Source: Pandoraea commovens (GTDB taxonomy: Bacteria > Pseudomonadota > Gammaproteobacteria > Burkholderiales > Burkholderiaceae). From it: 64,000 nucleotides of DNA. A program made the translations under genes and the position numbers. The first letter of the stretch is position 1. The number at the start of each line of letters is the position of its first letter. The DNA lies in NCBI RefSeq assembly GCF_902459615.1, contig NZ_CABPSA010000004.1:372001-436000 (forward strand), read 5' to 3'. Shown here piece after piece: positions 9,177-18,218 of the stretch. Under the pieces are notes generated by a model. It saw only the letters and a program-made list of their open reading frames with translations. It was not told where the DNA came from and searched no databases.

Positions 9177-10475
9177 ATGCCGACATACTCCACTCTCGAC
9201 GCCTGGCTCGCCCATCTTGAAACCGCTCATCCTGTGGGCATCGACATGGGCCTCACGCGCATTGGTCGCGTGAAAGACGCCCTCGGCCTGCAATTTCCGT
9301 GTCCCGTCTTCACGGTCGGCGGCACGAACGGCAAGGGCTCGACCTGCGCCATCATCGAAGCCATTCTGCTGTCGGCCGGTTACCGCGTAGGCTGCCACAC
9401 GTCGCCGCATCTGATCTCGTTCAACGAGCGCGCGCGCGTGAACGGCGAGATCGTCGACGACGCCACGCTGCTGCCGCATTTCGAAGCCGTGGAGAAAGCC
9501 CGCACGAGTTTCGACGAGCCGGTCTCGCTCACGTACTTCGAATTCACCACGCTCGCGATCATGCATATGTTCGCGACGGCCGGGCTTGATGCCGTCATTC
9601 TCGAAGTGGGCTTGGGCGGCCGACTGGACGCCGTGAACATCGTCGACGCGGATTGCGCCGTCATCACGAGCATCGACATCGATCACCAGCAGTATCTCGG
9701 TAACACACGCGAAGCCATCGCGATCGAGAAGGCGGGCATCTTCCGCGCGGGCAAACCGGCGGTTTGCGGCGACCCGATGCCACCTGCCACGCTGCTTGCC
9801 GAGGCTGAGCGCATCGGCGCCGATCTGTGGCTGTTCGGTCGCGACTTCAACTATCAGGGCGACAAGCAGCAGTGGAGCTATGGCGGACGTCAGATGCGTC
9901 GCCCGGCGCTGGCCTATCCGGCGCTTCGTGGCGCGAATCAGTTGCTCAATGCGTCGGCGGCACTCGCTGCGCTCGAATCGATGCGCGACGTGTTGCCGGT
10001 CTCGGCGCAGGACATTCGGCTGGGGCTCGCATCGGTCGAGCTGCCGGGACGTTTTCAGGTACTGCCGGGGCGTCCGGCCGTGGTGCTCGATGTCGCGCAC
10101 AACCCGCACGCTGCCGCAGCGCTGGGTCACAACCTCGACGGCATGGGCTTCTTTCCGTACACGTACGCCGTGTTCGGGGCGATGGCCGACAAGGATATCG
10201 AAGGCGTGCTGCGACATCTGGTCGACAAGGTCGATCACTGGCGTTTGTGCGCGTTGCCGACGGAGCGGGCCGCGAGTCCGGCGCTGCTCGAAGAAAAGCT
10301 TCGAGCGGTCGGGTTTGTCGAAGATGCCGATCATTCGGTCGAAACCTTCGAATCCCCTGAGAAAGCCTATGCTGCCGCGCTCGAGCAGTGCGGCGAGAAT
10401 GATAGAATTGTGGTTTTTGGATCGTTCTTTACGGTGGCGGGTGTGATGTCGCACCGCAAATTGCAACGCCATTGA
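9177..10475 (+). CDS. folC: Bifunctional folylpolyglutamate / dihydrofolate synthase
   Basis: 432 residues from ATG 9177; the frame is open back to 9141, but that start would lie inside the terminator. FolC adds glutamate to dihydropteroate and to reduced folates using ATP. The P-loop GGTNGKGST is at residues 48-56, followed by the Mur-ligase-like central domain (LEVGLGGRLDAVN) and a C-terminal domain with VLDVAHNPHAA. It begins the conserved folC-dedD-cvpA-purF run. Confidence 0.95.
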   Translation: MPTYSTLDAWLAHLETAHPVGIDMGLTRIGRVKDALGLQFPCPVFTVGGTNGKGSTCAIIEAILLSAGYRVGCHTSPHLISFNERARVNGEIVDDATLLPHFEAVEKARTSFDEPVSLTYFEFTTLAIMHMFATAGLDAVILEVGLGGRLDAVNIVDADCAVITSIDIDHQQYLGNTREAIAIEKAGIFRAGKPAVCGDPMPPATLLAEAERIGADLWLFGRDFNYQGDKQQWSYGGRQMRRPALAYPALRGANQLLNASAALAALESMRDVLPVSAQDIRLGLASVELPGRFQVLPGRPAVVLDVAHNPHAAAALGHNLDGMGFFPYTYAVFGAMADKDIEGVLRHLVDKVDHWRLCALPTERAASPALLEEKLRAVGFVEDADHSVETFESPEKAYAAALEQCGENDRIVVFGSFFTVAGVMSHRKLQRH

Positions 10476-10588
10476 GCGCAAAAGCGCGTATGCCGTGACA
10501 TTTGCTTACGAGAAATGTCATGCGCATGACGCACCGGATGCGCGATGATCAGTCCAACGACGCAAGTTTCGACCTGAGCCAAGGGCCT

Positions 10589-11554
10589 ATGGGATTGTTT
10601 TCCTTCCGCAAGAAAGACGCCGAAGCCGTTCCCCCGAAGCGCGGTAGCCGCAGGAGCGGCCGCACCGGCACCCGTACGGCGGGAGGAGGGGGCGAGTACA
10701 GCGAGCACGAGCAACTCGACCCGCTGCTGCCCGAAAAGCAACGCGCGCGCCGCCGTCTGGTCGGCGCGTTGGCGCTGGTGCTCGCGGCTGTCATCATTTT
10801 GCCGATGGTGCTCGCGCCCGAGCCGAAGCCGACGGCCGACGACATCGCCATCCAGATTCCCGGTAAAGACGCCAACTCACCGCCCGTGCGCGTGAAGCCG
10901 CAAGCGGCTGCCGTTCCGTCGTCCGACGCGTCGCTCGACAAGGGCGAAGAGGCGGTCGACAGCAGCACGCTGGCGAACAACGCCAAGCCCGCACCGGCAC
11001 CGACCGGCGTGCCGCCGTCTGCCGCTGCGCCGACACCGGCCCCGTCGCCCGCGCCGAGCGTGGTGCCTGAGCCGCAGGTCGCGCAGGCCAAGCCGGAGCA
11101 CAAGCCGGAAACCAAGCCTGACGTCAAGAAGCCGGAGCAGCACGCTGATACGAAGCCGGCGGCCAAGCCGGACTCGCACGACACTGCCAAGACGCAGACG
11201 AAGCCCGCGCAAGCCAACAACAACGTCGCCGATCCGATCGCGCAGTTCGCGCAGAACAACACGGCGGCCAAACCCGCCGCCAAGCCGGACAATCACGATA
11301 CCGCGCAGAAGACTGCCTCGAACGGCAAGTTCCTGGTGCGTATTGGCGCGTTCTCGACGCAGGACCGTGCGCAGGCGTGGCTCGTCAAACTCAAACTGGT
11401 GAACGTGCCGAGCTACATGGTCAAGAGTTCGGTCGACGGCCGCGAACTGTATCTGCTGCGGGCAGGCCCGTTCCCGGATCGCACGTCGGCCGAAGCGGCT
11501 GGCAAGAAGATTCGCGATGCTGGTCTGACGGCGCAGGTCGCCGAGGCGGGCTGA
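10589..11554 (+). CDS. SPOR-domain (DedD-like) cell division protein
   Basis: 321 residues from ATG 10589 (MGLFSFRKKDAE); an in-frame ATG at 10520 would add an unconserved N-terminus. Layout: short basic cytoplasmic part, one transmembrane helix (VGALALVLAAVIILPMVLAP, about 55-75), a long Pro/Ala/Lys-rich periplasmic linker, and a C-terminal SPOR domain of about 75 residues (FLVRIGAFS and YLLRAGPFPDR). SPOR domains bind denuded septal peptidoglycan, so the protein should sit at the division site. Position between folC and cvpA equals dedD of E. coli. Confidence 0.88.
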   Translation: MGLFSFRKKDAEAVPPKRGSRRSGRTGTRTAGGGGEYSEHEQLDPLLPEKQRARRRLVGALALVLAAVIILPMVLAPEPKPTADDIAIQIPGKDANSPPVRVKPQAAAVPSSDASLDKGEEAVDSSTLANNAKPAPAPTGVPPSAAAPTPAPSPAPSVVPEPQVAQAKPEHKPETKPDVKKPEQHADTKPAAKPDSHDTAKTQTKPAQANNNVADPIAQFAQNNTAAKPAAKPDNHDTAQKTASNGKFLVRIGAFSTQDRAQAWLVKLKLVNVPSYMVKSSVDGRELYLLRAGPFPDRTSAEAAGKKIRDAGLTAQVAEAG

Positions 11555-11555
11555 G

Positions 11556-12482
11556 TTGGGCGATACGGTGCATAGCGGTCTGTTGACCGTGGTGGATTAC
11601 GCGGCCATCGCCATTCTGGTCGGCTCGATGTTGCTGGGCATGTTGCGCGGTCTGGTGCGCGAGTTGTTCAACCTCGTGGGCTGGGTGGTGGCGTTCTTCG
11701 TCGCACGCGCTTTCGGTCCGAGCGTCGCGCACTGGCTCCCGGCCGATTTGCCGGGCGGCGAACTGACGCAAGGGGCGTTGGGTTTTCTGCTGGTGCTGGT
11801 GGCCGTAGTGTTCGGCGCCGGGATCGTCAGCGCGCTCGTGGGGCGCATGACCGACATGATCGGCCTGCGTCCGGCGGATCGCGGGTTGGGCATGCTTTTT
11901 GGCATTGTTCGCGGCATTTTGCTCTTGATGTTGTTGATGGTCGCCGCCAAGTTAACGACATTGCCGCAACAACCGGTCTGGCAGCACTCGGTGACGCGTC
12001 CGTGGGTCGAGGCAGGTCTGGAGCGGCTGATGCCGTATCTGCCGGAGCCGGTGCAGTACTACCTGCGCAAGCCTGACGCCGCCGTGCCGAGCGTTAATCC
12101 ATTGGGAAAGACGCTTCCCTTGCCACAGATGGAACCTTATCGCGGCGCGCCTGAGCCGGGCGGGCAGGGTGGTCAGGGCATGCAGCCCGGCACTCCGGGC
12201 CAGCCGTCGGGCGGACAGAATGGACAGAGCGGTGCGTCGAATGGTGCTATCGATCAGGTAGCACGCGGCGTGACGACCGAAGTGGTGAATGAAGTGAAGG
12301 CTGGCGCTACGAAGGCCGTCTCGACCCGATTGTCGAACCTGATGGGTGGCGCGGGGACAGGATTGAGCGCGCAGGGTGCGGGCGACGCGGCGAATGGTCA
12401 GCAGCAGGGATGGGGAATGCGCAGTGGCGGATCGAACGGATCGCCCACGCCATCGACCGGCCTGCACAAGGTTTCCGAATGA
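11556..12482 (+). CDS. cvpA: CvpA family inner-membrane protein
   Basis: 308 residues, with four predicted membrane segments in the first 140 residues (beginning VDYAAIAILVGSMLLG). The GLVRELFNLVGWVVAF phrase is typical of CvpA, a protein linked to colicin V production and envelope stress tolerance. The tail from about 170 is Gly/Gln/Ser-rich and longer than in E. coli CvpA (162 residues). The TTG at 11556 starts one base after the dedD stop and has GAGGCGGG upstream; GTG 11568 and TTG 11586 are alternatives. Confidence 0.85.
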   Translation: MGDTVHSGLLTVVDYAAIAILVGSMLLGMLRGLVRELFNLVGWVVAFFVARAFGPSVAHWLPADLPGGELTQGALGFLLVLVAVVFGAGIVSALVGRMTDMIGLRPADRGLGMLFGIVRGILLLMLLMVAAKLTTLPQQPVWQHSVTRPWVEAGLERLMPYLPEPVQYYLRKPDAAVPSVNPLGKTLPLPQMEPYRGAPEPGGQGGQGMQPGTPGQPSGGQNGQSGASNGAIDQVARGVTTEVVNEVKAGATKAVSTRLSNLMGGAGTGLSAQGAGDAANGQQQGWGMRSGGSNGSPTPSTGLHKVSE

Positions 12483-12537
12483 CGGATAATACAGTCCGTT
12501 TGATGCAGATTTCGATGTTTTTTGAAGGATTCATGCC

Positions 12538-14058
12538 ATGTGTGGCATCGTCGGTGTAGTCTCCAAATCCCCGGTCAACCAGTTCATCTACGATAGTCTG
12601 CTGCTGTTGCAGCACCGCGGCCAGGACGCCGCAGGTATCGCGACGACGGATGGCCAGTCCTTCTACATGCACAAGGGCAACGGTATGGTGCGCGACGTGT
12701 TCCGCACGCGCAACATGCGCGACTTGCCGGGCACGGTGGGCATCGGTCAGGTGCGCTATCCGACCGCAGGCTCGTCGAGCGCCGCACAGGCCCAGCCGTT
12801 CTACGTGAATGCCCCGTACGGCATCGTGCTCGCCCACAACGGCAACCTGACGAATTGGGAACAGCTCAAGGACGAGATGTTCCGTGTCGATCGTCGCCAC
12901 ATCAACACCACGTCCGACTCCGAAGTGCTGCTCAACGTGCTCGCGCACGAACTGCAGGAAAGCTCGCGCGACGGCCTCTCCGTCGACTCGCTGTTCCAGG
13001 CCGTGGGCAAGGTGCACAACCGCCTGCGCGGCTCGTACGCCATCGTCTCCATCATCTCCGGTTTCGGTCTGCTCGCCTTCCGCGACCCGCACGGCATTCG
13101 TCCGCTGTGTATCGGCCGCTTCGACGGCCCGAACGGCACGGAGTGGATGATTGCATCGGAATCGGTAGCTCTCGAAGGCATGGGCTTCGCGTTCGAGCGC
13201 GACGTCAAGCCGGGCGAGGCGATCTTCATCAGCAATGACGGCGAACTGACGTCGCAGCAATGCGCGCCGGAATCGTCGATGCATCCGTGCATTTTCGAAC
13301 TCGTGTATCTGGCCCGTCCGGATTCGGTGCTCGACGGCGTGCCCGTCTACGACGCCCGTCTGCGCATGGGTGACTACCTCGCCGAGAAGATTCGCCGCGA
13401 GATCGATTACAAGGACATCGACGTCGTCATGCCGATCCCGGATTCCAGCCGTCCCGCTGCGATGCAAGTCGCCAAGCGTCTGGGTCTGAACTACCGTGAA
13501 GGTTTCTTCAAGAACCGTTACGTCGGCCGTACCTTCATCATGCCCGGCCAGGCGATGCGCAAGAAGTCGGTGCGTCAGAAGCTCAATGCGATGCGCGTCG
13601 AGTTCAAGGACAAGAACGTGCTGATCGTCGACGACTCGATCGTGCGCGGCACGACCAGCCAGGAAATCGTGCAGATGGCGCGCGACGCCGGTGCTCGCAA
13701 GGTGATCTTCGCCTCGGCTGCGCCGCCCGTGAAGTTCCCGAACGTGTACGGCATCGACATGCCCACGCGCAGCGAACTGGTTGCCCATGATCGCAGCGAC
13801 GAAGAAGTGGCTCGCATCATCGGCGCAGACGAACTGATCTATCAGGACGTCGAGGACATGAAGGCCGCGGTACGCGATATCAACCCGGCGCTGTCGGACT
13901 TCGACGCCTCGTGCTTCGACGGTAACTACATCACCGGCGACGTTACGCCCGAGTACCTGAATCGTCTGGAGCAGCAACGCAAGGCACCGAAGGCGCCGGT
14001 AGCGGAAGCGAGCGAAGGCGATGAAGGCGAACCGCGCGGCGCACAACTGGGCCTCTGA
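12538..14058 (+). CDS. purF: Amidophosphoribosyltransferase
   Basis: 506 residues. PurF makes 5-phosphoribosylamine from PRPP and glutamine, the committed step of purine synthesis. The N-terminal nucleophile Cys2 (MCGIVGVV) is exposed after Met removal. The glutaminase domain is followed by a PRPP-binding type I phosphoribosyltransferase domain with VLIVDDSIVRGTTS near 361-374. GAAGG upstream serves as ribosome binding site. Last gene before the metZ leader. Confidence 0.96.
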   Translation: MCGIVGVVSKSPVNQFIYDSLLLLQHRGQDAAGIATTDGQSFYMHKGNGMVRDVFRTRNMRDLPGTVGIGQVRYPTAGSSSAAQAQPFYVNAPYGIVLAHNGNLTNWEQLKDEMFRVDRRHINTTSDSEVLLNVLAHELQESSRDGLSVDSLFQAVGKVHNRLRGSYAIVSIISGFGLLAFRDPHGIRPLCIGRFDGPNGTEWMIASESVALEGMGFAFERDVKPGEAIFISNDGELTSQQCAPESSMHPCIFELVYLARPDSVLDGVPVYDARLRMGDYLAEKIRREIDYKDIDVVMPIPDSSRPAAMQVAKRLGLNYREGFFKNRYVGRTFIMPGQAMRKKSVRQKLNAMRVEFKDKNVLIVDDSIVRGTTSQEIVQMARDAGARKVIFASAAPPVKFPNVYGIDMPTRSELVAHDRSDEEVARIIGADELIYQDVEDMKAAVRDINPALSDFDASCFDGNYITGDVTPEYLNRLEQQRKAPKAPVAEASEGDEGEPRGAQLGL

Positions 14059-14140
14059 GCCATGCGCAGCCGGGTCTGACATGGCCGGAAGGCTTGTCAG
14101 GCCGGGGCTGCCGAGGCCACCGGAGCGGTCGGCGGAGTTT

Positions 14141-14169
14141 TTCCTTCTCCTCCGGCAACGTGCTACACT
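14141..14169 (+). promoter_or_regulatory. Candidate sigma70 promoter for the metZ leader
   Basis: TACACT at 14164-14169 fits a -10 box with a weak -35 (TTCCTT 14141-14146) 17 bases away. The predicted start near 14176 coincides with the first base of the riboswitch P1 stem. The -35 is poor, so this rests mainly on position. Confidence 0.4.
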
Positions 14170-14175
14170 GCTTCT

Positions 14176-14234
14176 CACGTCGATTTGATTTCAGCTTGCG
14201 GACGTGGGGGAATATCCCCGAAACAGCTAAAGCG
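14176..14234 (+). promoter_or_regulatory. SAM-II (SAM-alpha) riboswitch aptamer upstream of metZ
   Basis: P1 is CACGTC 14176-14181 with GACGTG 14201-14206. Loop L1 (14182-14200) contains the family's GATTTG and, after a few bases, GCTTGC. Downstream lies AAACA and then the conserved GCTAAAGC strand (14226-14233). AGCT in L1 (14193-14196) can pair with AGCT at 14225-14228 to form the pseudoknot. These match my memory of the SAM-II consensus (GATTTG, GCTTGC, AAACA, GCTAAAG in that order). An extra GGGG-AATAT-CCCC hairpin (14207-14219) is inserted after P1. Location before a methionine biosynthesis gene fits SAM-dependent repression. Sequence match is by eye only. Confidence 0.75.
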
Positions 14235-14256
14235 AGGCCTAGACAGATGGATTTCG

Positions 14257-14295
14257 AGCCCGTTTTGCTGACAAGCGAAACGGGCTTTTCTTTTT
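14257..14295 (+). terminator. Intrinsic terminator, likely riboswitch expression platform
   Basis: A 12-bp stem with one G-U pair (14257-14268 with 14275-14286, outer part AGCCCGTTT/AAACGGGCT) is followed by TTTCTTTTTTT. It lies 22 bases after the SAM-II aptamer and 40 bases before metZ. Its 5' arm CGTTTTGCTG (14261-14270) can instead pair with the aptamer strand at 14224-14234, giving an antiterminator. Confidence 0.85.
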
Positions 14296-14334
14296 TTGGC
14301 CGGCGAGTGCGCCGACCCAATGACGAGACACACG

Positions 14335-15522
14335 ATGGATTCCTTCGACTTCGATACCCTGGCGGTGCGCGCGGGCACGCAACGCTCCGAGTTTGGTGAA
14401 CACTCCGAGGCGCTGTTCCTGACCTCGAGCTTCGTATTCAAGAGCGCGGCCGAGGCCGCCGAGCGCTTCGCCCATTCGGAAGAAGGGTTCACGTACTCGC
14501 GCTTCACCAACCCGACCGTATCGATGTTCCAGGACCGTCTGGCCGCGCTCGAAGGCGGCGAGGCCTGTATGGCGACGGCGTCGGGCATGAGCGCCATCGT
14601 CTCGGTGGTGATGACGGCCCTGTCGGCGGGCGACCACCTCGTCAGTTCGCAGAGCATCTTCGGCTCGACGCTGAACGTGTTCTCGCAGATCTTCAGCCGC
14701 TTCGGTGTCGAGACGACCTTTGTCGATCCGACCGACCTCGACGCCTGGCGCGCCGCGATCCGTCCGAACACGAAGATGTTCTTCCTGGAGACGCCGTCCA
14801 ACCCGCTCACCGACATCGCCGACATCGAAGCCATCGGCAAGATCGCGAAGGAAGCGGGCGCATTGTTCGTCGTCGACAACTGTTTCTGCACGCCGGTGTT
14901 GCAGCGTCCGATCGAGTACGGAGCAGACGTTGTGGTGCACTCGGCAACGAAGTACCTCGACGGTCAGGGCCGTGTGCTGGGCGGCGCGATCGTCGGCAAG
15001 AAGGACTTCATCATGGGCAAGGTCTTCACGTTCGTGCGCAGCGCGGGCCCGACGCTCTCGGCGTTCAACGCGTGGGTGTTGCTCAAGGGCATGGAAACGC
15101 TGTCGTTGCGTGTCGAGAAGCAATCGGCTAACGCGCTGGAACTCGCGCAATGGCTGGAGAAGCAGCCGCAGATCGGCCGTGTGTACTACCCGGGCCTGCC
15201 GTCGCATCCGCAATACGAACTTGCGAAGCGTCAGCAAAAGGCGGGCGGTGCGATTGTCGCCTTCGAACTCAAGGGCGCGACGCCTGCCGAGCAGCGCGAG
15301 AACGCATGGCGTCTGATCGACAACACCCGTGTGTGCTCGATTACCGGTAACCTCGGTGATACGCGTACGACCATCACGCACCCGGCCAGCACGACGCACG
15401 GCCGTATCACGCCGGAAGCGCGTGCCGCAGCGGGCATCACCGAAGGGCTGATTCGTCTGGCCGTCGGTCTGGAGTCGCCGGCCGACATTCAGGCCGATCT
15501 GGCGCGCGGTTTCGTGAGCTGA
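14335..15522 (+). CDS. metZ: O-succinylhomoserine sulfhydrylase
   Basis: 395 residues from ATG 14335 ([15 protein letters not shown]); ATG 14320 and a GTG at 14296 are in frame but the homologous start is at 14335. It is a PLP enzyme of the Cys/Met metabolism family that uses sulfide to make homocysteine directly from O-succinylhomoserine. The PLP lysine is Lys206 in [12 protein letters not shown], with [12 protein letters not shown] and [11 protein letters not shown] upstream. Preceded by a SAM-II riboswitch and terminator, so expression should fall when SAM is plentiful. hisC follows after 16 bases. Confidence 0.93.
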   Translation: MDSFDFDTLAVRAGTQRSEFGEHSEALFLTSSFVFKSAAEAAERFAHSEEGFTYSRFTNPTVSMFQDRLAALEGGEACMATASGMSAIVSVVMTALSAGDHLVSSQSIFGSTLNVFSQIFSRFGVETTFVDPTDLDAWRAAIRPNTKMFFLETPSNPLTDIADIEAIGKIAKEAGALFVVDNCFCTPVLQRPIEYGADVVVHSATKYLDGQGRVLGGAIVGKKDFIMGKVFTFVRSAGPTLSAFNAWVLLKGMETLSLRVEKQSANALELAQWLEKQPQIGRVYYPGLPSHPQYELAKRQQKAGGAIVAFELKGATPAEQRENAWRLIDNTRVCSITGNLGDTRTTITHPASTTHGRITPEARAAAGITEGLIRLAVGLESPADIQADLARGFVS

Positions 15523-15538
15523 GCGGATCGAACCCGTC

Positions 15539-16609
15539 ATGAGCAAATTCTGGAGTGCGGGCGTCGCCGATCTGACGCCCTATGTCCCCGGTGAGCAGCC
15601 GCAGATGCAGCGGCTCATCAAACTCAATACCAACGAGAATCCGTACGGTCCGTCGCCGCGCGTGCTCGCCGCCATTCGTGACGCGCTGGGCGCCGATGCC
15701 GATGCCCTGAAGCTGTATCCGGACCCGGATGCACGCCGCTTCAAGCAGGCCATCGCGACGCGTTTCGGTCTGGAAGTGGCTAACGTTCACGTAGGCAACG
15801 GTTCGGACGAAGTGCTGGCCAACGTGTTTCAGGGCCTGCTCAAGCACGACAAGCCGATCCTGTATCCGGACATCACGTATAGCTTCTATCCGGTGTACTG
15901 CGGGCTGTATGGCGTGGCGTTCGAGAACGTGCCGCTGACCGACACGTTCGAGATCGACGTTGATGCATACCTCAAGCCGAACGGCGGCATCATTTTCCCG
16001 AATCCGAACGCGCCGACCGGGCGTGCGCTGGCGTCGGGCGAGATCGAGCGTCTGCTGGCAGGCAACCCGGATTCGGTGGTGGTGATCGATGAGGCTTACA
16101 TCGACTTCGGTGGCGAGACGGCGGCGACGCTGATCGCGAAATATCCGAATCTGCTCGTTGTGCAAACGCTTTCGAAATCGCGCTCGCTGGCGGGGTTGCG
16201 GCTGGGTTTTGCCATCGGTCATCCGGATCTGATCGAAGCACTGGAGCGCGTGAAGAACAGCTTCAACTCGTATCCGCTCGACCGCCTTGCGCAAGCGGCG
16301 GGCGTTGCGGCCATCGAAGACGAAGCTTATTTCAACGAGACGCGTCAGGCCGTGATCGCGAGCCGCGATGCGCTCACAGCACGGCTGTCGGCACTCGGTT
16401 TCGACGTGCTGCCGTCGACGGCGAACTTCGTGTTCGTGCGTCATCCGTCGCACGACGCGGCGCAACTGGCGGCGTCGTTGCGTGAGCGTTCGATCATCGT
16501 GCGTCACTTCAAGCACGCGCGCATTGCCCAGTTCCTGCGAATTACGGTGGGAACGGAGAGCGAGTGTCAGGCGTTGACGGATGCGCTGAAGGAAGTGCTC
16601 GGCGCCTGA
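15539..16609 (+). CDS. hisC: Histidinol-phosphate aminotransferase
   Basis: 356 residues. It is a class I/II PLP aminotransferase acting on imidazole-acetol phosphate in histidine synthesis. The hallmark N-terminal phrases [14 protein letters not shown] and [13 protein letters not shown] are present, and the PLP lysine is Lys213 in [14 protein letters not shown]. It lies 16 bases after metZ and is probably co-transcribed. Burkholderia relatives often carry a second hisC in the main his operon, so this may be a paralogue (hisC2) or act on aromatic amino acids; not decided by the sequence. Confidence 0.93.
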   Translation: MSKFWSAGVADLTPYVPGEQPQMQRLIKLNTNENPYGPSPRVLAAIRDALGADADALKLYPDPDARRFKQAIATRFGLEVANVHVGNGSDEVLANVFQGLLKHDKPILYPDITYSFYPVYCGLYGVAFENVPLTDTFEIDVDAYLKPNGGIIFPNPNAPTGRALASGEIERLLAGNPDSVVVIDEAYIDFGGETAATLIAKYPNLLVVQTLSKSRSLAGLRLGFAIGHPDLIEALERVKNSFNSYPLDRLAQAAGVAAIEDEAYFNETRQAVIASRDALTARLSALGFDVLPSTANFVFVRHPSHDAAQLAASLRERSIIVRHFKHARIAQFLRITVGTESECQALTDALKEVLGA

Positions 16610-16679
16610 GCGATAAGCGCGATGAGCGCGACAAGCGCACATCTGTTTGACGGTGCAATTGCCGTCTGCACGAAACGAT

Positions 16680-16711
16680 GGGGGAAGAATGCGATGTCGC
16701 ATCCTTCCCCC
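16680..16711. terminator. Hairpin between convergent hisC and MFS genes
   Basis: A 15-bp near-perfect stem (16680-16694 with 16697-16711, arms beginning GGGGGAAGAATGCGA) with only two loop bases. A weak ATTTGCTTTT follows on the plus strand. It probably closes the hisC transcript and possibly the opposing MFS gene. Confidence 0.6.
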
Positions 16712-16766
16712 ATTTGCTTTTCGGCGTTCCCTACGTCATGCGGCCAAGCAACCAAGCGGCCAAGCG

Positions 16767-18122
16767 TCACGACGATCCATTCGATCCGCTCGCAACGCTC
16801 ACGAGAGATGTGAGCGATCTTAATCGCGCCGCAGGCGAGCGGAGGATGATCGTGAGTTGCAGCGCGAAACCCAAGGCCATCGCGATCAGGCACGCTTTGA
16901 TGCCGAGCGACGAAGCGACCCACGCACCCAGAAAAGCGCCGAGCGGACGCGCACCGAACGTCGCCGTCATCGTCGCGGCCGACACGCGCGCGATCAGGCC
17001 GCCCGGCGTGACCACCTGGCGCAGCGAGGTCGTGGAGATCGTCCACACAATCGGGCCGAAGCCGAACAGAAAGAACGCGATGAAGACCAGCCCGTGGGCA
17101 ACACCGTGCCTATCGCCGACGGCCAGCATCGAAGTCGACGCCATCAACAATGCCGCGCCAGCGGCGCAAACCGGCCCCAAAAGGATCTGTCGTCCGAACG
17201 ACAGCCGTTGCGCGATGCGCGCGTAACCCATCGCGCCGCACACCATCCCGAAGCCGTACACGCCCAATGCTGCGCCAACGGCCTGCGCAGAGAATGCGAG
17301 CGCGTCGATGGCGTAGTACGCGAAGATCGCCAGCAGTAGATACCACGACGTGTTGAACACGAAGGCCGTTGCGACGATCGATCGCAGATAGGCATTTGTC
17401 GCGATGAAGCGAATGCCTTGCGCCAGTTCGCGCTTGAAGTCGCGATGCGACGGCGCGCGGGGCGCCTCTTCAGGCAGACGTGACAGCCAGAACGCGCTGC
17501 CGAGCGATAACGCGAAGGCCGCCGCAAACGCAAACATGCCCGACGCCACACCGGCGAGCACACCGCCAATGGCTGGCCCTGCGGTGAAGGCGATACTGCG
17601 CGCGGTTTCGAGCTGCCGGTTCGCGGCGAGCAGATGCGCCGGGCCGACGAGCATGGCCACGAGCGATGGCGCCGCCGCCCCGAAGACGACCGTCCCCGAG
17701 GCCATCGCGAAGCCCAGTGCACCGAGGGCCGTGAGCGACAGCCACTTCATCTGGAACAGCGCGAACAGCAGCAGTAATGCGACGGCACGCAGCAGCTCTG
17801 TGGCGATCATCAGCGGTTTGCGCCGGTAGCGGTCGGCGAGCACGCCCGCAGGCAGAGAGAGTAGCAAGAAGGGCAGCGTCGTTGCGGCTTGCAACGAGGC
17901 CGTCTGCTCTGCGGACGCCTGCAACGCAATCACCGCCACAATCGGAATGACGGCCAACGTCATCTGTTCACTGAACTGTGCGGCGAGATTCGCACGCGAG
18001 AGCGACGTGACGAGCGAAACAACGCGTTCGTCGGGCGACGCGGTGTCGGGTGCGATGGGTGTATCCGCCTCGGCTGTGGCGGCGGTCGGGCAGGGCGAGA
18101 GCGGCGGTCGAGCGTCTGACAT
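16767..18122 (-). CDS. MFS transporter, enterobactin-exporter-like
   Basis: 451 residues with about twelve hydrophobic helices after a 35-residue polar N-terminus. The loop LADRYRRKPLMIATELLRA is the MFS motif between helices 2 and 3. Overall layout resembles the MFS_3 / EntS-like group, which exports siderophores or drugs. No biosynthetic partner lies nearby, so the substrate is unknown. The Shine-Dalgarno (AGGGA, minus strand) is buried in an inverted repeat just upstream. Transcribed towards hisC. Confidence 0.8.
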   Translation of the reverse strand: MSDARPPLSPCPTAATAEADTPIAPDTASPDERVVSLVTSLSRANLAAQFSEQMTLAVIPIVAVIALQASAEQTASLQAATTLPFLLLSLPAGVLADRYRRKPLMIATELLRAVALLLLFALFQMKWLSLTALGALGFAMASGTVVFGAAAPSLVAMLVGPAHLLAANRQLETARSIAFTAGPAIGGVLAGVASGMFAFAAAFALSLGSAFWLSRLPEEAPRAPSHRDFKRELAQGIRFIATNAYLRSIVATAFVFNTSWYLLLAIFAYYAIDALAFSAQAVGAALGVYGFGMVCGAMGYARIAQRLSFGRQILLGPVCAAGAALLMASTSMLAVGDRHGVAHGLVFIAFFLFGFGPIVWTISTTSLRQVVTPGGLIARVSAATMTATFGARPLGAFLGAWVASSLGIKACLIAMALGFALQLTIILRSPAARLRSLTSLVSVASGSNGSS

Positions 18123-18128
18123 GGAAGT

Positions 18129-18154
18129 CCCTTCGAGATCGATATCACGAAGGG
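18129..18154 (-). promoter_or_regulatory. Inverted repeat covering the MFS ribosome binding site
   Basis: CCCTTCG (18129-18135) and CGAAGGG (18148-18154) form a perfect 7-bp stem with a 12-nt loop. On the minus strand the arm nearest the start codon contains the Shine-Dalgarno GAAGGGA six bases before ATG. It could hide the binding site in the mRNA or be a repressor operator. Function inferred. Confidence 0.5.
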
Positions 18155-18218
18155 AGTCTAGGCAGATCCGAGTTGGCAGACGCTCCGGTTCTTGCTATTG
18201 AATTGACGTTCCCCGCTG

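Noticed and set aside
12307-14178. 623-codon minus-strand frame opposite purF
   Set aside because: Same shadow effect; purF is certain and the antisense translation has no family features.
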